Shown here: positions 40,421 through 49,038 of the stretch, piece by piece
Layout of the letters: the number at the start of each line of letters is the position of its first letter
Numbering within the stretch: the first letter of the stretch is position 1
Source of the DNA: Corynebacterium massiliense DSM 45435
GTDB lineage: Bacteria > Actinomycetota > Actinomycetes > Mycobacteriales > Mycobacteriaceae
Length of the DNA stretch: 64,000 nucleotides
Reading direction: 5' to 3'
NCBI RefSeq assembly: GCF_028609805.1
Contig: NZ_CP063189.1
Coordinates: forward strand, 1,860,001-1,924,000
Notes under the pieces: generated by a model
The model's input: the letters and a program-made list of their open reading frames with translations, nothing else
Told to the model about the DNA's origin: nothing
Databases searched by the model: none
Program-made: the position numbers and the translations under genes

Positions 40421-41179
40421 CTACAGCCGGCCGGGCCTGTCCTGCAGGACGGCCTGTGCCAGGCGCAAGTCGATCGGCGTAGTGATCTTGAACGCCAGGG
40501 GATCTCCCGGCACCGTCACGACCTGCTCGCCGGCCCATTCCATAATGCTGGCGTCATCGGTGGCGGTAAATTCCGCCTGGGCGAAGTAGTGTTCGTTCGC
40601 GCGGCGCAGGGCGGTCAAGTCAAAGCCCTGCGGGGTCTGGACCGCCCGCAGGTGGGAGCGGTTCGGAGTCGCGGTGACGCGGTTGCCATCGACTTCCTTC
40701 ACGGTGTCCGCCACTGGGACCACCGGCACGACGGCGGGGTGGCCTTCGAGCACGTCCATGGCCACCCGGGCGATCATGTCCGGTTGCACGAGGGCGCGGG
40801 CGGCGTCGTGGACGAGCACCACCGCGTCGTCGTCCTCAATGGTCTGCAGGCCCTTCCACACCGACTCCGCACGGGAACCGCCGCCGTGCACGAGGCGGAT
40901 GACGGGGGCGGTAATCGCCGCCGCTGACATCAGCCCGCTTTTTTCCAGGAGCTTTTGGGCAAAGTCCTCCATGACCGGCTCGATGAGAACGCGAATCTCA
41001 TCCACGCAGCCGGCGGCGATGAGCGCCCGCACGGAGCGCTCCACAAGCGTCATACCGTCTAAGTCGACGAACGCCTTGGGCACTTCGGAGCCCAAGCGCG
41101 TGCCGCGACCGGCCGCGGCAACCAGCGCGACGATGCGGCGGTGCGGGGCCAATTCGGGAGCAGACGTGCCGGTGGTCAT
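40421..41179 (-). CDS. ispD: 2-C-methyl-D-erythritol 4-phosphate cytidylyltransferase IspD
   Basis: 252 residues. Nucleotidyltransferase motif VALVAAAGRGTRLGSEVPKAF near the N-terminus, VLVHDAARALVQPD in the middle and TPQGFDL near 190. It forms CDP-methylerythritol from MEP and CTP. The ATG at 41179 is 8 bp after the carD stop. carD-ispD-ispF is the order also found in mycobacteria. Confidence 0.94.
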   Translation of the reverse strand: MTTGTSAPELAPHRRIVALVAAAGRGTRLGSEVPKAFVDLDGMTLVERSVRALIAAGCVDEIRVLIEPVMEDFAQKLLEKSGLMSAAAITAPVIRLVHGGGSRAESVWKGLQTIEDDDAVVLVHDAARALVQPDMIARVAMDVLEGHPAVVPVVPVADTVKEVDGNRVTATPNRSHLRAVQTPQGFDLTALRRANEHYFAQAEFTATDDASIMEWAGEQVVTVPGDPLAFKITTPIDLRLAQAVLQDRPGRL

Positions 41180-41187
41180 CGGGGTGG

Positions 41188-41772
41188 CTAGTCTTCGTCG
41201 TCGAAGCTGAGGTCGTCGAGGTCGACGTCGTCGCTGACGTCGGTGGTGACCGACTTGTCATCGACAAGCCCGGCGGCGCGGTGGCGCTCGATAGTGGCGT
41301 CGATTTCCTCCAGCATCGTGTCGGCCTTCTTCTCATCGACCGGCTTGGCCAGAGCCAGCTCGCCGACCAGGATGTGGCGGGCCTTGCCCAGCATGCGCTT
41401 CTCGCCGGCGGACAGCCCCTTGCCTTGGTCGCGGCGCCACAGATCGCGGACTACCTCGGCGACCTTGTTGATGTCGCCGGACGCCAGGCGCTCCTGGTTC
41501 GCCTTGTAGCGGCGGGACCAGTTGCCGGCCTCTTCGACGTCCTCTTCGCGCAGGACGGAAAAGACCTTCTCCAGGCCCTCCTTGCCCACGACGTCGCGCA
41601 CGCCGACGTTCTTGGCGTTCTTAATAGGCACACGCACCACAAGGTCGGACTGGTTGATGTGCAAGACGAGGTATTCAAGCTTCTCGCCGCCCATCTGGCG
41701 TTCCTCGATGTCCTCGATGACAGCCGCACCATGGTGCGGGTAGACCACGACTTCGCCGACCTTGAACTCCAT
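41188..41772 (-). CDS. carD: CarD-type RNA polymerase-binding transcription factor
   Basis: 194 residues. N-terminal RNA-polymerase interaction domain (1-55, [26 protein letters not shown]) and C-terminal helical DNA-binding domain (60-160) with the Trp-containing [16 protein letters not shown] block, then an acidic tail ([14 protein letters not shown]). CarD stabilises open promoter complexes, especially at rRNA promoters. The ATG at 41772 follows TGAGGGATCG; a longer in-frame start at 41820 is not favoured. Confidence 0.95.
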   Translation of the reverse strand: MEFKVGEVVVYPHHGAAVIEDIEERQMGGEKLEYLVLHINQSDLVVRVPIKNAKNVGVRDVVGKEGLEKVFSVLREEDVEEAGNWSRRYKANQERLASGDINKVAEVVRDLWRRDQGKGLSAGEKRMLGKARHILVGELALAKPVDEKKADTMLEEIDATIERHRAAGLVDDKSVTTDVSDDVDLDDLSFDDED

Positions 41773-41916
41773 CGATCCCTCAGATCTCCTCGTTGAACTC
41801 GTGCGGAGGACTGCGCGCACACACGGCGCTCACCCCATAGGCCCTCCGATGGTAACACAGGGCATTATTGCTGCGCCCTGGGGATTCGCCGACCCCGAAT
41901 CCCGCTCACGCCCCGG

Positions 41917-43881
41917 CTAGTAGATGGCGCAGCGGCCGAAGTCGCGCTGCTTGCCGTCTACCGCTTGCTGGATCGCCTCTTCGACCGCGTCGGTGTACAG
42001 CACCGCTCCCTCGGGCTCCGGGTGGAAGCCGTCGGGGCGCAACGTCTCCGGGTGCTCCACAGCCTTGTGGCACCACGGCGCGAGGTAGACATCCTTGTTA
42101 TCGGCAATGTATTCCTCCACCTGCGCGGCCGCCTCAGGAACGCCGTTGGCCATGCCGTACGGATCCAGCAGGATGAGCGTGCGATCCGGACCGATGAAGT
42201 CTTTGATTTCGGAGATCTGCCCGGGGAACGCCTGGCCGTTGGTACCAAAGCCCAAGACCACGTAGTGGCCCAGCTGACCGGAATCGCGCAGCTGAGTGAG
42301 GATGGGCAGCGCCGCCTCATAGTGACGGGAGACCTCGCCGTCGATGTAGGCGCCCGGGAAGCGTTCGGACAGCGCCTCGTAGGAGGCAAGGGTGACCGAG
42401 TCGCCGACGATGGTGATGTCCGTGCCGTCCGGGAATTTCCCTGGGCCGGAGTCGCCCTTCTCGCGCGCCTCGGAGCCTGGACCCGTTTCGCCGTCTGCGC
42501 CGGCGCCGTTGCCCGCCGTGGACTCTCCGGAGTTGCCCGCGCCAGCCTGCGCGTCCTGCTGGGCCTTGCGCTGCGCCTCCTGCTTCTCCTTCAGATCATT
42601 GAGCGCCTGCTCGGTCGACGACTCCGCAGGGCTCTTGGCGATGGCCACCCCGGCACCCGCCGCCAACGCGACGATAAGAAGTGGAATGAACGGGTAGCGC
42701 TTCCACGAGCGGACGACCTTGCCATAGCCGCCCCGGCGGACCGGCTCCTCCACGAAGCGGAACGACAACTCGGCCAGGATGAGCGACAGGGCCACCGTGA
42801 TGAGGCCGCAGGCCAGGATGCCGGCGTCTTTGAGGTAGTGGGTGACAAAGACGAAAATCGGCCAGTGCAGCAAGTAAACGCTGAACGAGCGGGTGCCCAG
42901 CCAGCACAGTGGCGTGAAGCGCATAAGCGCGGCGATAAGCCCGGCCTCCCGGACGGTCACGTGGATGACCACCGCGGCAAGCGCGGATGCCAGAAAGATT
43001 CCGCCGCGGTACGCCCAAACATTGTCACCTTCCAGCACGCAGCACAGGACAATGATGCCGGCAAACGCGAACGTGCCGAAGAGAGTGCCGGTAAACGCTT
43101 CCATCCAGCCCGGGCTGGTCGACGGCCAGCTGTCTTTCGCCGCCGGCGCCGGATCGGTGATGACGAGCGCCAGCAGCACACCAATGAGAAGGCCGAACGC
43201 GTGGGTGTCCGTGCCGTAGTAAACGCGGCTGGGATCGCTGCCCGGTGCGCCATCGACAAGCACGGCCATTGCCACCGCGGACGCCACCGCCAGAACGACG
43301 ACGACGATGGCCGCAATCTTCAGCCCGTCTTGGCGCTGCCCGCGCCGGCGATGACCCCATACCGCGAGCGCGACGAACAGGAGCGGCCACAAGATGTAGA
43401 ACTGCTCCTCGATGGCCAGCGACCAGTAGTGCCGGGTGACGTTTTCCCCGGTATCCGCGAAGTAGCTGGCGGACTGGGCGATCTGGACCCAGTTATTGGC
43501 AAACAACGCGGTGCCAAAGAACTGCGGTCCGAGATTGACGTTGACGTCGGGCCCCACCAGCCCCGCGACCGCCACGGTGATGACCAGCACGGTTAGGGCG
43601 GCGGGGACGATGCGGCGCAGGCGTCTGACCCAAAAATTCTTCAGCGAGACGCGCCCCGTCGCCCCGAACTCACGCACCAAAAGGGAGGTGATGAGGAATC
43701 CAGAAAGGACGAAAAAGATATCGACGCCCAAGAACCCGCCAGTCAGCCAGCCGGGAAAGGCGTGGAAAATCACGACCGCTAGCACCGCTAAGCCGCGGAA
43801 TCCATCGAGCCCGCGAACTCGCCGGATACGCCCAGGCTTTAGGGGCTTTTCCCGCAGCTGCGCATCAATCCTTTTAGACAC
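41917..43881 (-). CDS. Membrane acyltransferase with SGNH domain (OafA/OatA-like)
   Basis: 654 residues. N-terminal acyltransferase-3 domain (about 20-385) with ten or eleven helices; the start RRVRGLDGFRGLAVLAVV and HAFPGWLTGGFLGVDIFFVLSGF are diagnostic. A linker rich in Glu/Ala/Gly leads to an extracytoplasmic SGNH-like domain (about 480-654) with ITIVGDSVTL (block I Ser), GFGTNGQ and DGFHPEPEG (Asp/His). It probably acylates an envelope glycan. Start chosen: GTG at 43881, seven bases after TACTGT (leaderless); an ATG at 43911 is possible. Confidence 0.88.
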   Translation of the reverse strand: MSKRIDAQLREKPLKPGRIRRVRGLDGFRGLAVLAVVIFHAFPGWLTGGFLGVDIFFVLSGFLITSLLVREFGATGRVSLKNFWVRRLRRIVPAALTVLVITVAVAGLVGPDVNVNLGPQFFGTALFANNWVQIAQSASYFADTGENVTRHYWSLAIEEQFYILWPLLFVALAVWGHRRRGQRQDGLKIAAIVVVVLAVASAVAMAVLVDGAPGSDPSRVYYGTDTHAFGLLIGVLLALVITDPAPAAKDSWPSTSPGWMEAFTGTLFGTFAFAGIIVLCCVLEGDNVWAYRGGIFLASALAAVVIHVTVREAGLIAALMRFTPLCWLGTRSFSVYLLHWPIFVFVTHYLKDAGILACGLITVALSLILAELSFRFVEEPVRRGGYGKVVRSWKRYPFIPLLIVALAAGAGVAIAKSPAESSTEQALNDLKEKQEAQRKAQQDAQAGAGNSGESTAGNGAGADGETGPGSEAREKGDSGPGKFPDGTDITIVGDSVTLASYEALSERFPGAYIDGEVSRHYEAALPILTQLRDSGQLGHYVVLGFGTNGQAFPGQISEIKDFIGPDRTLILLDPYGMANGVPEAAAQVEEYIADNKDVYLAPWCHKAVEHPETLRPDGFHPEPEGAVLYTDAVEEAIQQAVDGKQRDFGRCAIY

Positions 43882-44104
43882 CTGTGAAACAGTAACACCA
43901 GCCGCGGACATTCTCTCCGCAATGGGGACCGGTCTGAGACACATCAACGACCACGGGGACATGCGGGGAGGGTTACCCCCGGATGACCCCACGGTTTACC
44001 TACCCCGGCGCCCCGGGGCCGGAAAACTGTGTATTACATGGCAGTTGATACTAGGGTGACTCATGAATAGCGTTTCGTGAATCAAGTCTTGGAGGACGCA
44101 CCCC

Positions 44105-44704
44105 GTGAAGTCCCTGAAGTCCGCCGCCCGCCGCGGCCTCATCGTTGCTGTCGCATCCGCCTCCGCGCTGGGGCTGGCATCGTGCTCTGCTGGTCATATC
44201 ACCCAGACTTCCGACAAGGTCGCCGCTGTCAATGGCGCCTCGGTAGATAACAATGACCAGACCGTGAGCATCCGCGACGCAGCTATCACGATCGATCCGG
44301 ACACTCGCGAGGCAGCTTTGAAGTTCGTCCTCGTCAACGACGGTTACGCAGACGGCACCGTGGAGCTCGAGTCCATTGACGTCGACGGCCAGAAGGTTGA
44401 CATCGACGCGGTGAAGCCGATTTCCCGCGGCCAGACCGTCGTGGCAGATAGCGCCGACGGCATCGAGCAGACGCCGCAGACCGACGACAAGGACGTCCAG
44501 TACGTTACGACCTCCCTCAAGGACGATGACTTCGGCTTCGCCGGCTCCCGCGACGTGACGTTCCACCTCTCCTCGGGCGACATGACGGTCAACGCCCCGA
44601 TCGCCGCCCCAGACGAGGTTGCCGGCTCCGTCGACCGTGACGTCGAGTCGCCGGAGGGCTACACCACTGAGACCGCTGGCCCTCAGCACGACGCGGACAA
44701 GTAG
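44105..44704 (+). CDS. lpqE: LpqE-like lipoprotein
   Basis: 199 residues with a lipoprotein signal (lipobox LASC, Cys27). The mature part is beta-rich: VSIRDAAITIDPDTREAALKFVLVNDG and SLKDDDFGFAGSRDVTFHL. Mycobacterial lpqE lies between carD and radA, exactly as here, which supports the name; its function is unknown. The GTG start has GGAGGA eight bases upstream. A strong terminator follows. Confidence 0.75.
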   Translation: MKSLKSAARRGLIVAVASASALGLASCSAGHITQTSDKVAAVNGASVDNNDQTVSIRDAAITIDPDTREAALKFVLVNDGYADGTVELESIDVDGQKVDIDAVKPISRGQTVVADSADGIEQTPQTDDKDVQYVTTSLKDDDFGFAGSRDVTFHLSSGDMTVNAPIAAPDEVAGSVDRDVESPEGYTTETAGPQHDADK

Positions 44705-44732
44705 CGCTCACACCCAACCCGAACAATTCTAT

Positions 44733-44780
44733 AAACCCCACCTCGAGCACGGAATCTTCGCCGTGTCCGAGGTGGGGTTT
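44733..44780 (+). terminator. Terminator after lpqE, running into the radA promoter
   Basis: AAACCCCACCTCG (44733-44745) pairs with CGAGGTGGGGTTT (44768-44780); an inner CACGG/CCGTG extends the stem. The 3' T's overlap the TAGTGT element from which radA probably starts 7 bp upstream of its ATG. Confidence 0.85.
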
Positions 44781-44792
44781 AGTGTGTGGAGC

Positions 44793-46301
44793 ATGGCGAA
44801 AAAGCAGAAGGTCATTCACACCTGCAGCGAGTGTGGGTACGTCTCCCCCAAGTGGCTCGGCCGCTGTCCAGACTGCGGGGCGTGGGGGACGTTAGAAACC
44901 TCTGCGGCGCCTGCCAGCGGCGCTGGGGCCCGGTCGAATTCCGGGAAACTCAGCACCGGCTCCGGCGCGGGCGGTGGCGCAGCCGCCGCGGCCGCCACTG
45001 GGGAAGTGCCACAAGGGCTCACTCCTGCTTCACCCGCACGGCCCATCACCAACATCGGCGGCGCGAGCACGAAATCCGTCCGCACGGGAATCGGGGAACT
45101 CGACCGCGTGCTCGGCCGTGGCATCGTCCCCGGCTCGGTAGTGCTACTGGCCGGCGAACCCGGCGTGGGCAAATCCACGCTCCTTCTAGAGGTCGCCTCC
45201 CGCTGGTCCCAGATGACCGACTCATCCACGGACAAAGTCCAGGCCCCCACCCCGCGGCGCGCGCTGTACGTCACCGCGGAGGAGTCCGCGGGTCAGGTGC
45301 GCGCCCGCGCGGAGCGCACCGGCGCGCTGCACGAGACGCTGTTTCTCGCCGCCGAGTCCAACCTGGACGTCGTGTTCGGCCACGTCTCTGAGGTCAAGCC
45401 GTCTCTCATCATCATCGACTCGGTGCAGACCATGCACGTGCCGGGTGTCGATGGCGTGGCAGGCGGCGTCGCACAATCGCGCGCCGTGACGGCGGCGGTC
45501 ACCACCCTGGCTAAGACCTCCGGAATCCCCGTCTTGCTCGTCGGCCATGTCACCAAGGACGGCAACGTGGCTGGCCCGCGCGTGTTGGAGCACCTTGTCG
45601 ATGTCGTGGTGAACTTCGAAGGCGACCGCCAGTCGTCACTGCGCATGCTGCGGGGAATGAAAAACCGCTTCGGCGCCACCGACGAGGTGGGCTGTTTCGA
45701 GCAAACCGCCGGCGGGATTAGGGAGGTCTCCGACCCGTCTGGACTCTTCCTTTCCCACCGCGGATCCACCCCGGACGGCTCGGCAGTCACCGTGGCCATG
45801 GACGGCGTGCGCCCGATTCTCGCCGAAGTCCAGGCGCTAACCGTCGACCCGGTGGCGAAGAATCCGCGACGGGTGGTCACGGGACTGGACAGCAACCGCG
45901 TGCCGATGGTCCTGGCAGTGCTCCAAGCCCGCGCCGGCGAGCGCACCAACGACAAGGACGCCTACGTCGCAACCGTGGGCGGCGTACGCATCACGGAAAC
46001 GGCCACCGACCTAGCCGTCGCGCTGGCCACGTGGTCGTCCCTCCATGAAAAGCCGCTGCCGGCCAAGACGGTGGTCATCGGCGAGGTCGGCCTGGCAGGC
46101 GAGCTGCGGCACGTGCCCAACTTGGAGCGCCGCCTAGCGGAGGCGGCGCGGCTCGGCTACGAGCACGCGATCATCCCCACCACTCCCCGGGGCCACGGGC
46201 AGGGCTCCGGAGAAAACCGCGGCGAGAAAACGAAAAGTGCCGGCCTGCATATTCAGCAAGCCGGTACTCTCCGCGAGGCCATCTCTCTCCTCGACCGCTA
46301 G
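44793..46301 (+). CDS. radA: DNA repair protein RadA
   Basis: 502 residues. C4 zinc finger (Cys11, 14, 25, 28), Walker A GEPGVGKST (about 125), the RadA KNRFG motif in GMKNRFGATDE and a C-terminal Lon-like domain. It is a RecA-like helicase for recombination intermediates. The upstream frame is open, but the ATG at 44793 (MAKKQKVIHTCSECG) is the family start and lies seven bases after TAGTGT (44780-44785). In mycobacteria disA follows directly; here it does not. Confidence 0.95.
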   Translation: MAKKQKVIHTCSECGYVSPKWLGRCPDCGAWGTLETSAAPASGAGARSNSGKLSTGSGAGGGAAAAAATGEVPQGLTPASPARPITNIGGASTKSVRTGIGELDRVLGRGIVPGSVVLLAGEPGVGKSTLLLEVASRWSQMTDSSTDKVQAPTPRRALYVTAEESAGQVRARAERTGALHETLFLAAESNLDVVFGHVSEVKPSLIIIDSVQTMHVPGVDGVAGGVAQSRAVTAAVTTLAKTSGIPVLLVGHVTKDGNVAGPRVLEHLVDVVVNFEGDRQSSLRMLRGMKNRFGATDEVGCFEQTAGGIREVSDPSGLFLSHRGSTPDGSAVTVAMDGVRPILAEVQALTVDPVAKNPRRVVTGLDSNRVPMVLAVLQARAGERTNDKDAYVATVGGVRITETATDLAVALATWSSLHEKPLPAKTVVIGEVGLAGELRHVPNLERRLAEAARLGYEHAIIPTTPRGHGQGSGENRGEKTKSAGLHIQQAGTLREAISLLDR

Positions 46302-46344
46302 GACAATCCGGCGGCAGAGGAAAAGAGTTTATTGCCTTGCGGGT

Positions 46345-47001
46345 TTAGCGGATGTCGTAATCCGGGGCATCGTCAAGCCGCAGCTCCGAGTAACGCCCCT
46401 CCGGCACGGACGCCGAATAGGGCTTGCCCTGCTCGTGCCACACCTGATCCTCGCCGCACTTCACGTCCTGGTTATCGGTGTCCAGCATGGTAAAGCCCCA
46501 CACCAGCTTGCCCTGCTCGTTGGCGGGCAGCTCGTACGGGCCGACCACCTGCTGCAGCGACCAGTGCGCCTCGTGGACGTAGGTGAACCCGAAGGTGTTG
46601 GTCATCAGCTTGGCCAAGTCGCCTTCGCCTTTGACCTTGCCGGAGACCTCGAGGGTCTGCGTGCGCTTGTCGGTCACCTTGTGGGTCACCGGCACGGATT
46701 CGTCATTCCGGTTGGTCACGCTCGCTGCGTCGGTCTGCTTGAACCACCGGCGCTTGGCGGTGATCCAGGTGCCGTTCTGCCCCGGGGTGGCACAGTGCGT
46801 GCCCGGCTTGAAGTCGTCATTCCAACGCTGCGGCAGCTCGAAGTCACCGGCGAAGGTGCCGGGCGACGACTTCTCGGCCGCCGCGGCGGCGGGTGCGAAT
46901 GCCGCCGGCATCGCCACGCCAAGCGCCATCCCGCCGGCCATGATGCCGGCCGCTGCCGCGCTAGTAACGCGGCGCGCGAGAGAAGTCCGTACTGCCGTCA
47001 T
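46345..47001 (-). CDS. Secreted Cys-bracketed beta-rich protein, paralogue 3
   Basis: 218 residues, signal peptide (1-42, ending in AAAAA). The mature part holds one module between its only cysteines, Cys70 and Cys182 (112 apart). Module features shared with the two upstream genes: VTNRNDESVPVTHKV, VVGPYELP...WGF, then CGEDQVWHEQGKPYSASVPEGRY, which aligns residue by residue with CGSDHTWHADGGKFTATLPKERH of the next protein. Alternating polar/hydrophobic strands recall aerolysin/ETX-MTX2-type beta pore formers; this is inference. The ATG at 47001 has GGAG six bases upstream, 2 bp after the previous stop. Convergent with radA. Confidence 0.85.
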   Translation of the reverse strand: MTAVRTSLARRVTSAAAAGIMAGGMALGVAMPAAFAPAAAAAEKSSPGTFAGDFELPQRWNDDFKPGTHCATPGQNGTWITAKRRWFKQTDAASVTNRNDESVPVTHKVTDKRTQTLEVSGKVKGEGDLAKLMTNTFGFTYVHEAHWSLQQVVGPYELPANEQGKLVWGFTMLDTDNQDVKCGEDQVWHEQGKPYSASVPEGRYSELRLDDAPDYDIR

Positions 47002-47003
47002 GC

Positions 47004-47573
47004 CTAGCTCCACTGCTCGTTATCACGGGTGGACACCTCGACGTGGCGTTCCTTCGGCAGGGTGGCGGTGAACTTGCCGCCGTCCGCGTGCCAGGTGTGG
47101 TCGGAGCCGCACACGGTGTGCTGGCCCTCGAAGTCGGAAACGACCCAGCCGGCGCGCAGGACCGCGGTCTTGCCCGGCTTGATGTTGTACGGGCCGACCT
47201 GCTCGCCGACCTCGTAAGTCTGGGTGTCGGTGTAGCTGGAGGAGAAGGTGAAGTGGATGAGATCCAGCAGGGAGAAGTCCACGCCCGCGGAGACGTTCCA
47301 GGTCTTGGTCTTGGTCTCCTTGATGCTGCGGGTGATCGGCAGATCCTCGTCGTTGTAGTTGGACGCAGTCCAGGTGCCGGCGGAGCCGTCGAAGTAGGTG
47401 CGCTTGATGTCGATGGTCTGGCCGCGGTCGCCCGGGTTGGTGCACTGAGCGCCGATGGTAGTCGGGTTGGCCGGGCCGAGGTCGCGGGCTGGGAGGGCGC
47501 CAGCGGTCGGGACGGTGAGGGTGGCGGCGGCGATGGCGGCCGCGATCGGGGCGGTGAGCTTACGGAGCTTCAT
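47004..47573 (-). CDS. Secreted Cys-bracketed beta-rich protein, paralogue 2
   Basis: 189 residues, signal peptide (about 1-26, TAGA/LPA). One module between Cys44 and Cys155 (111 apart), the only cysteines: ASNYNDEDLPITRSIKETKT, then a Ser/Thr/Phe-rich stretch (about 88-118, alternating residues such as FTFSSSYTDTQTY) and VGPYNIKPGKTAV. The alternating Ser/Thr run is like the membrane-insertion hairpin of aerolysin-fold toxins. No known family was recognised with certainty. Start has AAAGGA upstream. It is 47 bp after paralogue 1. Confidence 0.85.
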   Translation of the reverse strand: MKLRKLTAPIAAAIAAATLTVPTAGALPARDLGPANPTTIGAQCTNPGDRGQTIDIKRTYFDGSAGTWTASNYNDEDLPITRSIKETKTKTWNVSAGVDFSLLDLIHFTFSSSYTDTQTYEVGEQVGPYNIKPGKTAVLRAGWVVSDFEGQHTVCGSDHTWHADGGKFTATLPKERHVEVSTRDNEQWS

Positions 47574-47620
47574 GACGGAGGGGTCCTTTCGGAAAAGCTA
47601 GTGAAATTGTGAATAGGGAT

Positions 47621-48913
47621 TTAGTGGGACGCCTGGGTGGGGACCGGCAGGTCGCGGTAGTCGTCCGGGGTGACATCCTCGGTGCGCGACGAGCCGTCCG
47701 GCGACTGGATGGTCGCCTCCGCCCAGAAACCACTCGGGGCCGAAGCCTGCTTGTAGTTGCTGGTCATCGAGTACTTCTTGTCCTTACCGCAGTGCAGCTC
47801 GCGGTAGTTGATGCGCGACATGGTCGTGCCGTACTCGACGCGGACGCGCTCGCCCGGCGCGAGCTGGAGGTGTTTCAGCTTGGTGCCCACCGGCATGTAG
47901 GCGCGCTCGGTGGCGCCGACGGACTGCAGCCAGCCCTGCGGCGGCTTGCCCTGGCGCTCCACCCAGTTGGCGTAGCCATTGTACTCGGCCCCAACGACGT
48001 TGTCGGTGACCGGGGCCCACTCGTAGTCGCCTTCGGACCAGTTGCGGAAGTCCACGGAGTAGCCCGGCTTGCGGAAGGTTGGGGTCACCGCCTCGATGTC
48101 GAGCGGGTACCACTTCTTATCGCCCGGGCGGCACTCGTCACCCTCGCTCGGCCACTCCGGGTCGCGCGCGAAGGTGTCGTCCGGGGTGACGATCTCGTCC
48201 TTTTGCGGGTCGGCGACCTTCTCCAGGCTCGGCCCGGACACAGCGGTGTAGGTATCGCCGGTGGGCTTGCTGTTCGCACCCTGGGCGCGGGCCGGGATGT
48301 CGAGGGCGACATCGGAAAGCGTGCCGTCCGCCTTGATGATGTAGGCGAACGCGTAGCGCTCCGCGGGGCCGGTGCCGCGCACGACGTTGGCACCCTCCTG
48401 GTTTTGCAGGATGCCGTCCTTGCACTCGACGAACATGGAGATGAAGTCCTTCTCCAGCACGCCGTACTCCACGCGGAAGGACTCACCCGGCTGCAGGGTG
48501 ATAGGCCCGAAGGTTTCGGAATCGGTCCAGCCGTTGGATTCCTTCAGACCAATGTCCGACTTTGCGGTGGTGTTCCACCCGTTGGGCAGCTCCGCCTTGG
48601 AGTTCGCGGAAATCTTGTGATTGGTCCCAGTCTCCACCGTCGCGGTGTACGGGACCGGCTGGTCGGTGCGGTTGGTAAACTGCGCAGTCCCGTCGTTCAA
48701 GTACCGGCGGGCGGTCTCGCCGAAGCGCCACTCCGGCAGGCCTTCCTGCGTTGCCTGGGACTCATCGCACGGCTTGTGCAGGCCCTGAATCGGGTAGCCC
48801 TGCGGCATGGCCGGGACCGCCTCGGCCGGGGCTGGGTCCGCCAAGGTTCCCAGCGCCGCGAGGCCCACCGTGGCTACGCCAGCCACGCCTGCGCGAAATG
48901 CAGAGAGCTTCAT
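47621..48913 (-). CDS. Secreted two-module Cys-bracketed protein, paralogue 1
   Basis: 430 residues, signal peptide (about 1-32). It contains two modules, each bounded by the protein's only cysteines: Cys49-Cys164 (115 apart) and Cys261-Cys375 (114 apart). Module 1 has FTNRTDQPVPYTATV and FGPITLQPGESFRVEYGV; module 2 has LQLAPGERVRVEYGT followed by HCGKDKKY. The linker (165-260) is Asp/Pro-rich. It looks like a tandem duplication of the single-module neighbours. First gene of the three-gene leftward cluster; promoter at 48956-48983 and DtxR-like box at 49015-49033. AGGA site upstream of the ATG. Confidence 0.85.
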   Translation of the reverse strand: MKLSAFRAGVAGVATVGLAALGTLADPAPAEAVPAMPQGYPIQGLHKPCDESQATQEGLPEWRFGETARRYLNDGTAQFTNRTDQPVPYTATVETGTNHKISANSKAELPNGWNTTAKSDIGLKESNGWTDSETFGPITLQPGESFRVEYGVLEKDFISMFVECKDGILQNQEGANVVRGTGPAERYAFAYIIKADGTLSDVALDIPARAQGANSKPTGDTYTAVSGPSLEKVADPQKDEIVTPDDTFARDPEWPSEGDECRPGDKKWYPLDIEAVTPTFRKPGYSVDFRNWSEGDYEWAPVTDNVVGAEYNGYANWVERQGKPPQGWLQSVGATERAYMPVGTKLKHLQLAPGERVRVEYGTTMSRINYRELHCGKDKKYSMTSNYKQASAPSGFWAEATIQSPDGSSRTEDVTPDDYRDLPVPTQASH

Positions 48914-48955
48914 GTAGTTATTCCTAGCTGCTTATCTGAACTATTAGCCACCGTG

Positions 48956-48983
48956 ATTTTACACCGCACTCAAAATATCGCAA
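48956..48983 (-). promoter_or_regulatory. Promoter of the secreted-module cluster
   Basis: On the minus strand TTGCGA (48978-48983) and TAAAAT (48956-48961) are separated by 16 bp, a good sigma-70-type promoter 43 bp before the first ATG. Confidence 0.6.
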
Positions 48984-49014
48984 GGGTTCACAGCTAGAAA
49001 TACGCCGCAAATTT

Positions 49015-49033
49015 TTAGCTCAGGCTGACCTAA
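49015..49033. promoter_or_regulatory. DtxR-like box
   Basis: TTAGCTCAGGCTGACCTAA matches the DtxR consensus TTAGGTTAGGCTAACCTAA at 16 of 19 positions. DtxR is the iron-dependent regulator of corynebacteria. The box lies 31 bp upstream of the -35 element of the secreted-module cluster, in the gap behind the gene ending at 49039. Confidence 0.65.
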
Positions 49034-49038
49034 ACGAA

